Shown: one piece after another, positions 34,262 to 46,459 of the stretch
Position numbering within the stretch: the first letter of the stretch is position 1
Layout: the number at the start of each line of letters is the position of its first letter
Origin: Leptodontidium sp. MPI-SDFR-AT-0119
Taxonomy: Eukaryota > Ascomycota > Leotiomycetes > Helotiales > Leptodontidiaceae
Direction of reading: 5' to 3'
DNA: 64,000 nucleotides
Assembly: GCA_020726505.1 (NCBI GenBank)
Contig: JAHLEZ010000001.1
Coordinates: forward strand, 1,116,001-1,180,000
Translations under genes and position numbers: made by a program
The notes under the pieces: generated by a model
What the model saw: the letters and a program-made list of their open reading frames with translations, nothing else
What the model was told of the DNA's origin: nothing
Database searches by the model: none

Positions 34262-35709
34262 ATGGATATCTACGGAAGCTCATCCGACAGGAAGGACCCA
34301 CGAAGACCTACGAGCAAGTTGATCGCATGGATAGGGACCAGCTTCGTCCTTCTGATGCTATATCTGACGGTAACCGCCACTCTCAATGTCCGCGAGATCT
34401 CAAAACTCTCCAAGCAGCTGCACGCTCTTGAGATGAACATTACTAAGTTGGAAAACGACAACCATAGCCATGGTATACTCACCGACAGCTTGGTCAACCG
34501 TGACATTGTTCCGAGCTCTACAGCCCCATCTCTAGTATTGGTGCCGCACCCTGTTTACTATAATGTGCATACTATGCCGATGATGTATCCCAACACGACA
34601 GCGGTCAGCGTGAGAGGTGAGGGCGATAACGAGCTTGAGAAACGCTATCTGTGGTGGGTTCTTGGAGGCGCTTGTAAGTTCCAGTTCTTGCCTTACCTAT
34701 TCTTGGCGCGGCCGTGGGACCTACCCACTCGAATCACCAGAAGCACATGCTAAATTCTAACTTCTTCGGTTCATGTAGTTAAGGTGATCGAGTCAGGGAT
34801 TGGAATTTACCAGCTGGTCACCAGTTGTCAGTCATGGAAACAAGATGGCTCTGGTGAGACTTCAGACGCGACTAAAATTGGATGCGTCTACGGTGCTATA
34901 TCTACGCTGATAACGGTAGCTGGTGCTGCGTACTACGGTGCCAATTACCTTGCCCAAATCGGACTTGCGCTCGCGCTAATATACAACTCTTCAAAACGCC
35001 GTGACCTCACTTTGGAAAACCATGGAGCCTTGCTCCTCGATTATCAGACCAAAATGGTCAACGCTACTGGTCTTGCATTGGCGCCCATGTTTACTGTCGA
35101 CGGAGAATGTAGGTGATTTCAATTCTTTCTTTTTTCATCACGTTTCGGCCTGTCCCAAGACAGTTGACTTACCTATCCTTACCTCCCCAGATTCGTTTCA
35201 TTGTGATCCTATTTCAATCCGTATACGTTTTATGAACAGCATTGCTGATTCCGAACCCCTATAGTAATGGTCCATAACAAGTCAGGAATGCCGCTCATGT
35301 TTGGCTATAATCCGAAAGGCGATGGAATGGTCTACGCACACAAGTTTGACCTAGACACCCAAACGGCCTACATTGCATATGGCTTCGTGCCTTCCCCATC
35401 GACAAATGGCAAGCGCGACGACTACTTCAATGAAGAAGACTTCACTTCTGGGGGCCTTGAGGCCGGCTTCACCTACAATCAAGCTTCGGATGGAGGCTAC
35501 CTCAGCACTCAGAATGATTTCGGACAAATGGACCATGAGGTATCATGCACCTATAGCGGACTGGGTAACAATGCTCTCGAGTTCCAAATCTATGACAACA
35601 GTAAGTTCAGAATTTTGCTAAACGCTGCGGCTCAATTGAAGGTCAAGGGTTTCCGGTCATTTCGACGGGATACGCGTCGACAAGTATCGCGTCTCAGACT
35701 TGGTCCTAG
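34262..35709 (+). CDS. membrane-anchored hypothetical protein, four exons
   Basis: Exons 34262-34673, 34779-35108, 35265-35600 and 35642-35709 give 381 aa and a stop at 35707-35709; the open frame beyond is read-through. Residues about 20-43 form a transmembrane segment (LIAWIGTSFVLLMLYLTV), followed by a short heptad-like stretch (ISKLSKQLHALEMNITKLEN). A second hydrophobic Ala/Gly region lies near 180-210 (GAISTLITVAGAAYYGANYL; IGLALALIY). The C-terminal half is polar, with YNPKGDGMVYAHKFD and a Gly/Tyr-rich FTSGGLEAGFTYNQASDGG, ending TGYASTSIASQTWS. I recognise no family. Intron borders are all GTARGT-like and keep the frame, which supports a real, intact gene. A pair of diverged direct repeats flanks it. 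Confidence 0.72.
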
Positions 35710-37012
35710 AAAATATGCTAACTGGCCGATAGATCACGGCGGAACTATTGCAGCTGGAAACATTCGAGCATATCAAGCTGGCACTTTCGATACAAACTCT
35801 CTCACCGCCAATATCGACGCCCCTTTGCCAGAGCAGGCTGGCTGTCAGGTTGCTCGTTAGACACTTGTTGTCACATAGATGGGTCAGACGAAACGTATCA
35901 AACTTGGCTGTTCCTGAAAGTACCGAAGAATCCTGCTTATATGGGTCAATACGAGTGGTAGATAGTTCTAAGGTTATGACAGTAATGACGAATAATGACC
36001 TGATTTCTTATTGCCTTCTATCCCGATTTCAAGGTTGCTCAAGTGAGTTAACGGCTCAGACTTTTTTGCTTTGGTACTGCGATGAAATGTTTCCTACTTT
36101 ACTTCCATTACGAAAATATTTGGATATGATATTGACTTCGGGAGTATAGCATCGTAAGAATGCCCTCTGGTACGATATTCTGAAAAGACTAATCTATGGA
36201 GGCTTGACCTTCCGTCTTTGGCTGAGAGTGGAATTTTATGTTTGTGTAAGCATCATTCCAAACTGCGTGATAGGATCCCGGGTCTCGGTTCCAAAGTCTG
36301 GGAAAGTGGCAATAATCACGTGAGTAAATTAGGCTCGGTTCTCAGAACCTAGTCAAATCTGAGGGTATTCATTAGTTGTTGTACATGTACAGTAGACCGA
36401 AGAGATTGCCCATGTTAATTAATTATTAATCAATTATTAATTGATTGACATGATTTTTTTCCGTCAGGCTGGCAGATGAAGGTGTAGGGAAGATTTAAGT
36501 AATTCCATCGAGAATCTTGCTCTTCCTAATCAAATCCAGTGAGCCAATGTGTTTCATGCCAGGTACTTTTGCATCAAGACATATTTCGTACCGCCCAGTT
36601 GCAGATCAAGGATCGGATAAGAGCATCCAAGATATCAAGGACTGGATTACCACTTGTAACAAGTTACACCCTAGATGTTGGTCCTCTACCTAGCCTGGGG
36701 CTTGAAAGTGAGGCGGTTTTATCATACCATAGGTTACCTGCATGAGCCTGCGGCCTAATTATCGGATCAAGTGAGCTGTGAAATATCAGCCTAAAAACTC
36801 TGGCTCATTTGGATCAGTTGGCTTTGTCATTCGTTGCACCCCCCACCATGTGACAAAAAATTTTGAGCACGATAGGAATCCTGAGCATGATGGGAAGGCA
36901 GGTGTTATCGTCTACCTATTCTGTTACCGCAACTTGAGAATACAAACGCTCAGCGTTCTAATGCCAGACGGCCGCCTTCTTTCTCATATTTCGAAGATTT
37001 CTGCGAGGAAGG
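35710..37012. other. intergenic region with direct-repeat copy
   Basis: Holds repeat copy B (36251-36413), an AT-rich TTAATTAATTATTAATC-type patch at 36415-36450 and the HET gene promoter. No gene recognised. Confidence 0.5.
36251..36413 (+). repeat. dispersed direct repeat, copy B
   Basis: Partner of 32417-32564 in the same orientation, 3.8 kb apart, so the two copies bracket the four-exon membrane-protein gene. Confidence 0.7.
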
Positions 37013-38899
37013 ATGCCTATTGTTTGCCCATACGAAAGTGTTCCTCTAAACAATACCGCCGGGGAAGTCCGGCTTATGACTCTCTTGCCTGGGACATTCG
37101 ATCAAAAGATCGAGGCAAAGCTCAACACTACTCTTCTGATCCCTGGACATATCCCCAAGTACGAGGCGCTTTCCTATTGCTGGGGTCCTTCAACAGATCC
37201 GCAGACCATCGCAGTAAATGGTCGATCACTGAATGTAACCCAAAGTCTCGCTACAGCCTTGCCGTATCTGAGGCTACAGGACAAAGCCCGTGTGCTCTGG
37301 ATAGATGCTATATGCGTCAATCAATCTGATCTCCTAGAGCGTAGTCTTCAAGTTCCGCGGATGGCGGATGTTTATGGCTATGCTCATCGGGTAATTGTTT
37401 GGTTGGGACCAGAGTCGCAATCCAGTACCATCGCGTTTGAAACTCTTAGGGCGATAAGCTCCAGGATCAGAGTGGCCTGGGAACCAATCTCAATCACACC
37501 GAGAGACCACAGCTTCGGAGAAGTTTCTTCTCTACCAATTTGGGGAAAAGATGTTTTAGATGCGATAGAAGAGCTCCTCAGCGTTGCCTGGTTTGAACGC
37601 CTTTGGATCTGGCAGGAAATTCGCCTAGCAAATGAGTCCTCGATAATTGCTTGGGGAAATAACCAAATGCTCTGGAGCAGTTTTCGCGATGCAATTCTAT
37701 TACTGGAATGGAAGAAAGTCCACCGACTTTATCCGGACAACTTAAGCATTGCCACTCGCCTTCAAACTATCGTTAGTATAGCGAACAAATTCGATTTCAT
37801 GTCCCTCAACACTCTCTTATCGGTCTCGAGAAATAGCGATTGTTCGGATCCAAGGGATAGGATCTACGCCATCCTTAGTCTAGCCAAAAACTACACGAAT
37901 GGTTATGAGCCCAAGTTTGACTTGAAACCAGACTATACTAAGGGAGCGGGCGATGTCTACAAAGAGGTCACCGTACGAAACTTGACGCAGCTAAAGACTT
38001 TAAAGTTCCTCACGCATTGTGAACTCAAGGAACATAAATTTGATGTTCCAAGTTGGGTTCCGGATTGGTCAACCCGAAGAGAAACTGCTAAGCTCTCGTT
38101 TGTGAAAGCATCAGGGGACTTCTTTCTGGACAATTGGACACAAAATGATGGCACTCTCGAGGTATGGGGTCTTCGATGCGGGATCATCAATGAGACTGGA
38201 AAAGAGCTTAAATCTCTAGACTCCGTCCCGGAACTCCAAAAGTTTCTTCGGGATCTGATCCCACGAGGTGCGGATGATCTCTCATATCCCGCCGGTAATG
38301 GAAGCTTGCTAGATGCATACCTGTACACATTATTTTGGGACGATTTTGCTCATCATTTTGATCCTTGTCTGCCGCACCAGCTCGAGTTCTGCACATTGAA
38401 ACGCGAGATAAAGTCCTTTTTATCAAGCGACGATTCTCATGCTACGGAGCTCCTCGCACCCCAATTGCTCAACATTATACAAAAACTACGCCGCAATATT
38501 GAGTGTCGACGGATGGTAATCACAGAAGATGGATACATCGGCGTAGCACCAAAGAGGTGCAAGCGTGGTGATTTGACGTATATCCTTTTCGGGTGTAACA
38601 GTCTTATCGCTCTACGACCAGCTCTGACGGGCACTGGCTTTGTGGTAGTTGGGGAGTGCTATATACACGGAAAATCAGAAGGCGAGCCCTTCCTTGGTCC
38701 ATATCCTGAAGATCTGATGAGGATTTCGCGATACGATCCGATAAGTAAAAGTTGGAAAGATGCATTTGTGAAGAAAGGCGAAGAGAATTATATTGTAGAT
38801 GATCCGAGGCTAGGTCATCTGCCGTCTGAATGGAACCTTCAAAGCCATGAATATCCACCAGGTAAGAACGAGCTCGAGAGCTTTTGGAGCATTTGCTGA
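37013..38899 (+). CDS. heterokaryon incompatibility (HET) domain protein
   Basis: Intact single exon, 628 aa. The HET domain occupies about residues 50-200 with its three classical blocks: YEALSYCWGP (50-59), LWIDAICVNQ (95-104) and a stretch ending MADVYGYAHRVIVWLGP (118-133). The C-terminal half has the conserved DPRDRIYAILSLA and the DYTKGAGDVYKEVTVRNL region typical of long HET proteins, with no STAND or NACHT module attached. HET-domain proteins trigger cell death in non-self recognition between fungal individuals; the domain resembles TIR. Whether this paralogue acts in incompatibility is unknown, since most fungi carry dozens. Confidence 0.93.
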   Translation: MPIVCPYESVPLNNTAGEVRLMTLLPGTFDQKIEAKLNTTLLIPGHIPKYEALSYCWGPSTDPQTIAVNGRSLNVTQSLATALPYLRLQDKARVLWIDAICVNQSDLLERSLQVPRMADVYGYAHRVIVWLGPESQSSTIAFETLRAISSRIRVAWEPISITPRDHSFGEVSSLPIWGKDVLDAIEELLSVAWFERLWIWQEIRLANESSIIAWGNNQMLWSSFRDAILLLEWKKVHRLYPDNLSIATRLQTIVSIANKFDFMSLNTLLSVSRNSDCSDPRDRIYAILSLAKNYTNGYEPKFDLKPDYTKGAGDVYKEVTVRNLTQLKTLKFLTHCELKEHKFDVPSWVPDWSTRRETAKLSFVKASGDFFLDNWTQNDGTLEVWGLRCGIINETGKELKSLDSVPELQKFLRDLIPRGADDLSYPAGNGSLLDAYLYTLFWDDFAHHFDPCLPHQLEFCTLKREIKSFLSSDDSHATELLAPQLLNIIQKLRRNIECRRMVITEDGYIGVAPKRCKRGDLTYILFGCNSLIALRPALTGTGFVVVGECYIHGKSEGEPFLGPYPEDLMRISRYDPISKSWKDAFVKKGEENYIVDDPRLGHLPSEWNLQSHEYPPGKNELESFWSIC

Positions 38900-41800
38900 T
38901 TCTGGGCATCAAGAGGCAGGGGTAGTGGCGGGTGTGGGCTACTCGAAATTGTCTGTTGATGCGCTTTTGAGAACTGGTTTGGACGTTGATAAATTGAAAC
39001 TGGCCTAACAAGTATTCGACGGGCTCTTTTAGCTGACGCGATACTGGCATCCAGAGGAAAAGAAATTTCAAGAATAGTTTGCTGTCATCTATCGTGCTTC
39101 GGAGCTTAAACAACGATCTGCAATTAGGAAATTCTCAAAGCTGGTGGTTCGATTCTTTTGATACTGAGAATTTCGTTCAGCCTACTAGCGAGTCTTGATA
39201 GCATCTCCAGGCGGTGCCCTGGGTTTTAGACACCTTAGGCTTCGTTCTTTCGTCAAATGATGTTATGTTCAAATGCTTGTCAAATTGGGAGAGTACGCTA
39301 AAAGAATACTATCGAGAGACTTTTTCCAATTCCATGACTTGTAGCATTTCAGCTCAGATATGAGACCGCTCCTTCTCTTTCTAGTATACTTATTCAGAGT
39401 ACCGAAAACAATGCTTCCGCGACTTATATCTCGCTCAGTTAAGAGACCTCTAATTGTTTATTTGTATCCTGCAATTCTGTTACTTCGCATTAGATTAGTT
39501 TATCCCAGTCTATATCAAAACAAACCTCACCCTGAAACCTAGGAACCTATTTCCCGGTTTTCGAATCTCGGATATCATCTTCGACCTATCAAAAAACAGG
39601 GGTAATGAGATAGCCTAACTATCTTCATTGTATAGTCATATGTGTAGCTATATTCATAGCTATTCTTACTTGTATCTCAATCTTTTGTAGCAAATAAGTC
39701 GAGGTCTTGTCTCTTGATTCTCGCACTCAAGAGGCAGGCTACGACGCCTCGACATTGACATGAGATACGAAGTGTTCAGATATTCTTTGAAGTCATTGAT
39801 ACTGATGCACCAAAAGCTAGAGAGATAACACAATCGTCACCAGTCTATGGTCATATGTATGAGGCTTTTGTTTATTTGGATATATAATAAAAAATGTCGA
39901 GCCCACTTTCGACCATCGAGCTTATCATATTCAATGGCAAGTCATTCAGATCATTTTAGACACCTGCTGAATGCGAGAAGCTTGGTCTCTGTTCCTTTTA
40001 GTAATCCTGGCGTGTGTTTTTAGAGAGGAGCATTTGCTCCCGACGTTGAATTATGTTTTCAGGTAAAACGTCCCTTGGGTCACCTCGATCGAGAAGACGT
40101 CGAGATAGTGATATCAGAACGGAGGCATCAGAAGTGGCCCAAGTTGTGTCTTGTAAGGTGGGTGAGACTGAGCGAGTAGAAAATCGATCTGTAGTAGATC
40201 ACCTGTTACGCGCGGCAGACATCACAGAAGACTAGAACTGTCTGGCTTTGGGTAAAGACTGGACGTTTATTTATTCATGATCCCGTCATCCTCCACCTCA
40301 AAATCTCCACCGTCTGCAATCTGAAAGCCAAAAATGCGCCACACGGTAGGCGGCATAGTTTTTAGACCATCGTCAGTGAGACCCCATGTCCGCCACACGA
40401 TCTAGATTCCAGCTTTCCTCGTAGCTAGAATGGCATACTTCAAGTATCCTCAACTTCGTAGCCCCCGCCACGCTTTCTACATGTAGCTTCCGAGAGGAAG
40501 AAGTTCTACATATCCACAATCACAAGTGCGGTCTTGTGTGGGGCAAATCGTGATGGGGGTTATTTGATGTCCGCATCGCAAGGCGCGGGTAGACGAGAGG
40601 TGAAGTGGGAGTCGTCGGATGGGTGAGATCGAAGCCATCTCGATTGCTGAATAGCCAGAAATTCGGAGGACTGCCGACGACAGTGGAGTAGGCCCGTGTC
40701 GGAGCAGTCATGTTCAAGATGAGCGCCGAAGATATTTGAGCGAGTCGAGAAAGCTAGAACCCGAAAACAGCCGTCAGAAGCGACGATAGGGGATTGTAGG
40801 TATGATCAGGATATCAGCTCACTGGGCGGGGGAGAAATCTCATGGGCATCGGCTTTGAATGTTCTGCGGCAGGAGCTCCGTATGAGAGATGGCGACGAGA
40901 ATTAGCTCCCACAAGGATGGGAGTGTACTTTTTGCACGCAATTACAGACATGTCAGCCCAAATCGCGGGGGGGACACGAACCCCTGAATTTTAGACAGGG
41001 CGTATCAACAGATCCCCAGCTGTATTAGTTACCTATTGGCTACAACTGGTTTGTGTCTGCACACTGGCCACAGGATAAATATTACAGAAACGTGGCATGC
41101 TACAGCCCACCACCCGGGCGTGTAAGTATTCCTGTGCGACCCACGAGCTGCACGACTTGGGTTGTCACCTATCTTCTCCATACCTGCTTCATGGTGGACA
41201 ACGAGGAAAATTGATTTGCAATAAATTGGATTTGGGTTACCCAAACGGACTAGTATTGATCCATATTTAGAGAACCATATAGTAATCACGTCCTTTTGAC
41301 TTTCTGCCAACTTCTCTTTTTCTTGATTCAGTCAATCCCATACATCGGAAAGACCTCGGTATCAGAAATCTCACTGAATTCGATACACACAAAAGCAACT
41401 GCTAGGCCATAAGGGCCGATAAATACACTTCTTAATTCACTATATACACCACTTAAGGATCTTAGCGATCCGACTCACAGTATCCTATGTGCAAGGAGCA
41501 CTGAACTATATTAAGTAGGTACTTTGAGAGTGAAGATAGTCCGCGCCAGCGCGCCTAAGACTGCAGAGAATATTCAGCATGCCAATCGTGTCTGCAGTCT
41601 ATCTTAAGCACACCTTTCGAAGAAGAGAAACACTCCAAATGCACTCTGATACACAGAGCAGGCAACAAAGGGCAAAACATCCACCTCGCAAATCACTGGC
41701 TCGCCAAGACCCTTGTCCAGGTATCCCTGCAGCCTCGCTTGTAATGTCAACAAGCCAAGTCTCCTAACGTAAAGCTGTGCTTCTGAAGATGGTCAGCTTG

Positions 41801-42602
41801 CTCCCCACCTTCTGAGAGCATTTTTGAATGCAGCCTACAAGCATTGGTTCAAGTAGAAGCCCTTCTGTCTTAAGCTTCAAACCCAATATTTTTTGAGATC
41901 TTCGACCGAGGCGTAGGCCAGAGCCAGAGCAAGTCTGTAATGTTGAGATCCCGCCGTCCCCACAGACTTGTCTTATTGACAACCTATAAACTTGAAATTA
42001 TTAAGAATTCGCCACTGCAGCTGAAGATTTTGACCTTGAATAGACCCACCGCTTCTTGTTATGCTGACGGCGTTTCGCATTGCACTTCTCGTGTTGGTGA
42101 CGAATACATAGACTTATCAGCGATCCTGTAACATCTTCTTATGTATGTCACTTGAAATCAGGCAATATGACGTGCTAATAATATATGTATAAATGTTATG
42201 CTATGGCACTAATAAAGACAGCTTGCTATTTCACGAGACGTAGTCAGTATGTCCAATGGACTTGCTACTTGCTTTAAGACCGGCCCGAAGCGCGCTCTGC
42301 TTGTCTGCGCACCTGCGAACGACTGCAGCTTTTATTATTCTTCAGAACCTCTTTTCGAACTCAATCGTTGATTCATATATGCGCTCTATCACTAAGAGTG
42401 GCTTTATGTGTAAGCCACTTTCTGAATTGTTATGTCCTACTTCGCTGTACCCGAGGAGCGGAGCTAAGATACGCAGAGATGATGATCTCCTTCTAGCCTC
42501 AACGGTCCTTTAAATACCTGTATTGATTTTTCTGTTCACAGTGCCTCATTGTTTTGGTTTGATTTGATTTGATTTGATTTGGTTCGAAGAAGACCACTCG
42601 CA
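38900..42602. other. gene-poor stretch
   Basis: 3.7 kb with only short, unconvincing frames on both strands and no domain. A (TTTGA)n microsatellite is at 42557-42583. It may contain decayed sequence, but I cannot identify a source. Confidence 0.5.
42557..42583. repeat. (TTTGA)n pentanucleotide microsatellite
   Basis: About five tandem TTTGA-type units just downstream of the small secreted protein gene. Confidence 0.8.
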
Positions 42603-43169
42603 TTATGGTAATGGTTTCTTTGTGCCATATCCACTGCCAAGCTGAGGGCTACGTTTACATGTGGCACACTTGCCTTCGGGGCTTGCTGCTGCGAGTTGAC
42701 ACCCTACGTTGCAGCCCAACTGGGGGACGTAATCGGGATGGATATTCAAGTTGACATCGTTGAATGCACGCCTGCTCGTCTTCGTCGCGAGAATCAAAGC
42801 CCAAATCCCAACAACAGCGGCATAGACGCCAGCAGCAATGCAAGCACCTGCACCGATGACGGCTGCGAAGGCTGCGACGCCGCAAACAGCAGTTGCGATA
42901 ACGCCACTCTGCGCAAGCACACCTAGAACAAGGTTCTCGTTTGCTCGTTTGTCGATGATGGACACGGCGGAATGAGGTGCCTCAAATCGTGTGACATTCA
43001 TGGCCACGACGGGTGACTTCAGTTCCAAGAGCTCGAGAGAGACTACTGAAGAGGAAATGTCGGTCGAGTCGCGACGAGTGATGGATGCATGAGTTATGGG
43101 GGCGATAGTTGCTGCCTAAACCACAATGGTCAGGGCCACAGCTGTGGCAATGACTTGAAAATGGACCAT
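42603..43169 (-). pseudogene. small secreted Kex2-type protein gene with nonsense codon
   Basis: From ATG 43169 the frame encodes a good signal peptide start (MVHFQVIATAVALTIVV), then a TAG at codon 18 (43116-43118), then continues open for about 170 codons to TAA. After the stop, a propeptide-like stretch ends at a Lys-Arg pair (SIIDKR), a Kex2 site, followed by a strongly hydrophobic Ala/Gly/Val segment with two Cys and a polar tail with four Cys (CNVGC, CATC) ending GTKKPLP. An ATG at 42998 lies after the signal region. A small secreted or membrane-active protein is likely, but I assign no function. The TAG could arise from CAG or TGG by a single RIP-type transition, by assembly error or by readthrough. 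Confidence 0.6.
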
Positions 43170-45141
43170 GATTTCGGTGCCTTGATGGGCGGTTATTGAA
43201 GAAAGGTGTATGGCGAGTCCGGGGGGATGACGAGGAGTGCTCTTCAAAAGCTGGGAGGGAAGAGGGTTCTTATAGACGCAAATCCATCTATCTTTTCAGC
43301 GGAGGGGGAAAACCATGTCTCCAGATCACGGATCAAAGTTCGATTGAGCAGTGTCAAGACGCATGGTCTCTTGATTCCCGCCACGTATTCAGAGTCACTC
43401 TACCCACTGATAACATTGCCGTTCGATCGGGCAGGCCGTGTTTGGTTTGACTTCCGCTTGTGCGTCAACTTCTTACTGCATATGCTTCCGACGAAGGTCC
43501 GAATGACGAATTCAAAAAGTGGAGCACCCAGAGTGGGGGCTTGTGAGGAGATGACGTCCGAAATTGAACCATGTTTTCTAAGATAACTATTATATTCTAA
43601 CCAAACTTGAGCATGTCTGCAGGGCGGGGTGGAGCCTTTCCAATATCTCACTACTCACAGGACCTAAGCTCAAAGCGATCTCATATTGGCAGGACGGAGT
43701 TCTAAAGTGCCAAAAGAGTGGTAATTTCCCTGAAAATATCTAAAATGGATAGATAGACCACTTTATATGGTAAACGAGAACCAAGTGTGCAGAATTGAAG
43801 TATAGATAATGTAACAGTTACAACTTGGTACAAAACGATACAAGGGGATAAATAATCAAGGAATCACGACTACTAGCCGAGTTCTCGAGCAACCCAGATG
43901 GATGTTTCCTTTCCAACAGGCTAGATATTTCTCTAGCTCGAAATATAATTCAAAAGAAGTGCTTTAAGAAATGCAGGATAGTTTTCCCTCATGCACGTGG
44001 CTCCTTGCGACATGGTGCATAGCGGAGTTAGAAGCTTGTTTGTAGATAAGCCTTCGGGCCGGGCCATCTCCATTCTCGCGCTTGCTTCCTAAATAGGAAT
44101 GTGGTTGATTCTCATACGGAGGTACAGCGGTGCAGTGTTACCTAGTCGAACTGGGATCAGAACTCCTTTTAATCTCACAACAACAACATACAAAGTTACA
44201 AAAAATTGCACCAATATGTTCGCCCAGTCGATGTTAGCGGAGTCTAATACACTTCTCAGGGTCACTTTTTATTCAAATTATCGCGAGTTGTGTTGTGTTG
44301 AAGTTGACGGCCGAGGGGGACCCCTGTCGACTAGTGGTAATATTTAACCGCTGAACCTCTGTGGAAGGATGTGGTTAGCGATTCGTAACGGACGTACTCC
44401 GTATTATTGTACATAGAGAACTTCTGCAACCCCTGTACCATGTCCTCATTTTGATATAATGGATAAGATGCATCAATATCACGAAATCCCTGTAAGTCCG
44501 TCTGCTTTCTGGACAGCTGCTGCCAGCGTGGCACTCTCCGCGCAACCCCAGTGAAACTGGCTGTGAGGTCCCTATAGCAACAAACTAAAGCGAAGTGCAA
44601 CCATGGGAGCAGCTCTTTGGATAATTTGAAAGCTTGAGGGTTGAGCGGCAAGCGGTTTTCTCGATAGCGAGTCCTCGCTTTACATATATGGTAAGTGACC
44701 TCTTCCAGGTCTAAGCAAGCTGGCTTGGCCCCCATTTCAACCCCTTTATACCCATACTTCTAACTTTTCGCAAGTGGAACAAATACATAAAAATCCACCA
44801 TGGCAAGGCAAGTTGAGACTCATAAAAAAAAGCGGGGGTTCATTAATAGGAACTTGTGAGTGTAAGCGCCCGGGACGGATTGATCGATCCGCTAAAACAA
44901 CCTTATCGACTTGCTTTTTTGGAAAAGCTCCACTTTTCCTCTTCTCGCTTCGATGCCGGGATGTGGACGTGGACGTGGACACCAAAGTCCGTGCCTCACG
45001 AGAGCATACAGTATTTCTTTGGCACGCTACCGGTATCTGCATCTGCATCTGCATCTGCTTCCACTTTCCATCAACTTTGTCTATTCTCTCATCCGCGACT
45101 CACCTAAATTTTCGCTGACCCATTCCTTCTACGCAACCTAC
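43170..45141. other. intergenic region
   Basis: No supported gene. Minor features near the right end: a GTGGAC triple near 44965-44982 and a (TGCATC)4-type repeat near 45037-45060 in the leader of the next gene. Confidence 0.5.
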
Positions 45142-45789
45142 ATGCCGTCCTCTCTTCAAGTCCTCGCCGGCCCCGTGCTCGCAGCCATTGCAACCGGAGT
45201 CTGGTGGCTTCTTATTATCCGAACAGACTTCCCACGAATCTCAACCCCACCACCAGCACGTTCCGGCACCTATCTGTGCGGCGGCCTTTCGGATCAATGG
45301 ACTTATTTTCTCGAGCACGCTGAGAATATCCGATTTCTGATCAGAAAGCTGATCCACCCTCACGGATCAATAAATTTCAATTCTATCATCAGCATCCTCC
45401 ATGATCAGTCCCAAGTTCGCGAGAACATCGCTCTCGCCATCTTGGCCACCATCTGCTACGGCACAGCCATCACCCTCACTCTGAAGCACCACGATGACAT
45501 CTCCAGGGCATGGGGTCTGCGACTCGTGGTAGGGGTGGTGATATCGTCAAACCTGCACCTGCTTGGCAAGATAGTTTGGAACCAATATGCTCCCGTGTGG
45601 TTATTTGTGGTGAATTCGTGTTTGCAGACGCTGAATTGGGACTGGTGGACCGAGACGGGGAAGGAAGTGAGGGAGGGGTTCTGGACTGCGAGATTGAGAT
45701 CTGTTGGGTTCGAGTTTGCAAGGTTAGACGACGGAAAGGGTCAAGAGCAAAAGACGGAAGATGCAACGAGAGTTTTGAAGGAACATTGA
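45142..45789 (+). CDS. predicted multi-pass membrane protein
   Basis: 215 aa from ATG 45142. Although the frame is open upstream, that part is composed of repeats and a pyrimidine-rich leader. Hydrophobic segments lie near residues 6-26 (VLAGPVLAAIATGVWWLLII), 92-112 (IALAILATICYGTAITL), 125-145 (LRLVVGVVISSNLHLLGKIV) and 150-166 (APVWLFVVNSCLQTL). A soluble loop of about 65 residues lies between the first two and carries one CGG motif. The tail is charged and rich in Glu and Lys. No family recognised. It is the last intact gene before the transposon block. Confidence 0.6.
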   Translation: MPSSLQVLAGPVLAAIATGVWWLLIIRTDFPRISTPPPARSGTYLCGGLSDQWTYFLEHAENIRFLIRKLIHPHGSINFNSIISILHDQSQVRENIALAILATICYGTAITLTLKHHDDISRAWGLRLVVGVVISSNLHLLGKIVWNQYAPVWLFVVNSCLQTLNWDWWTETGKEVREGFWTARLRSVGFEFARLDDGKGQEQKTEDATRVLKEH

Positions 45790-46459
45790 GTGCCTTGTGA
45801 TGGGAAGAGGTCATGATCGGATAAGCAACTTATGCAATTATCTGTGCAGGTTCTTACTTTAAGCTTCTCAAACGTTCGCTTAGCATTGGCGACTTTATAG
45901 GTCTCCAAATGATATAAAACCAAGTAACATTTGGTATTGTGTGTTGAATTCAAATTTCCCAAAGTCGTGGCTAGGAACTGGTTATTTTCCTGTGGAAATA
46001 AGCAGGAGAAACGACACCTTAAAGCAAAGGAGGATTGGTCAGGAAGACCTATCTACCTTGCGTCGTTTTTCTTTGTATTTCTTAACCCAGCGGTGGCAGG
46101 CTTTAATTTTATTTACTTTATGAAGATCTCAAATTGGGAACCATGCACCCGATATACAGTTCTTGAAAATTCTACTGAAACGTTATTAAGAGCTTCTAAA
46201 AATTAAAATAATTAAAATTAAATATATAATAATTAATTGCATATAATTACTAGCTTAATTAAAAGCATAATTATAAAGTAATATTCGAGGGTGTTTCTCG
46301 GATTTTGGTAAGGGCCCGAAAAAGCAAGGGGCAGGGCATCGGTGACGCTGTGACACGTTAGGAAAAGAAATGTAGGCGCAGCGGTTCGTTTACGAGGTAC
46401 AGTAAGTACCAGTGTGCTACCCTAGCCAGCAGACCCCAAAAGCCCAGTGTATTGACAAA

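Noticed and set aside
35710..35860. C-terminal extension of the four-exon membrane protein in the open frame
   Set aside because: Splicing the 41-bp intron 35601-35641 gives a natural end (TAG 35707-35709); the extension is intron read-through.
39150..39160. GGTTCGATTC resembling a tRNA B box
   Set aside because: No A box or cloverleaf can be formed with the sequence 30-60 bases upstream.
44331..44735. 134-aa minus-strand frame, not similar to anything I know
   Set aside because: No domain, signal peptide or repeat, and no support from introns or neighbours; may be real, but I cannot support it.
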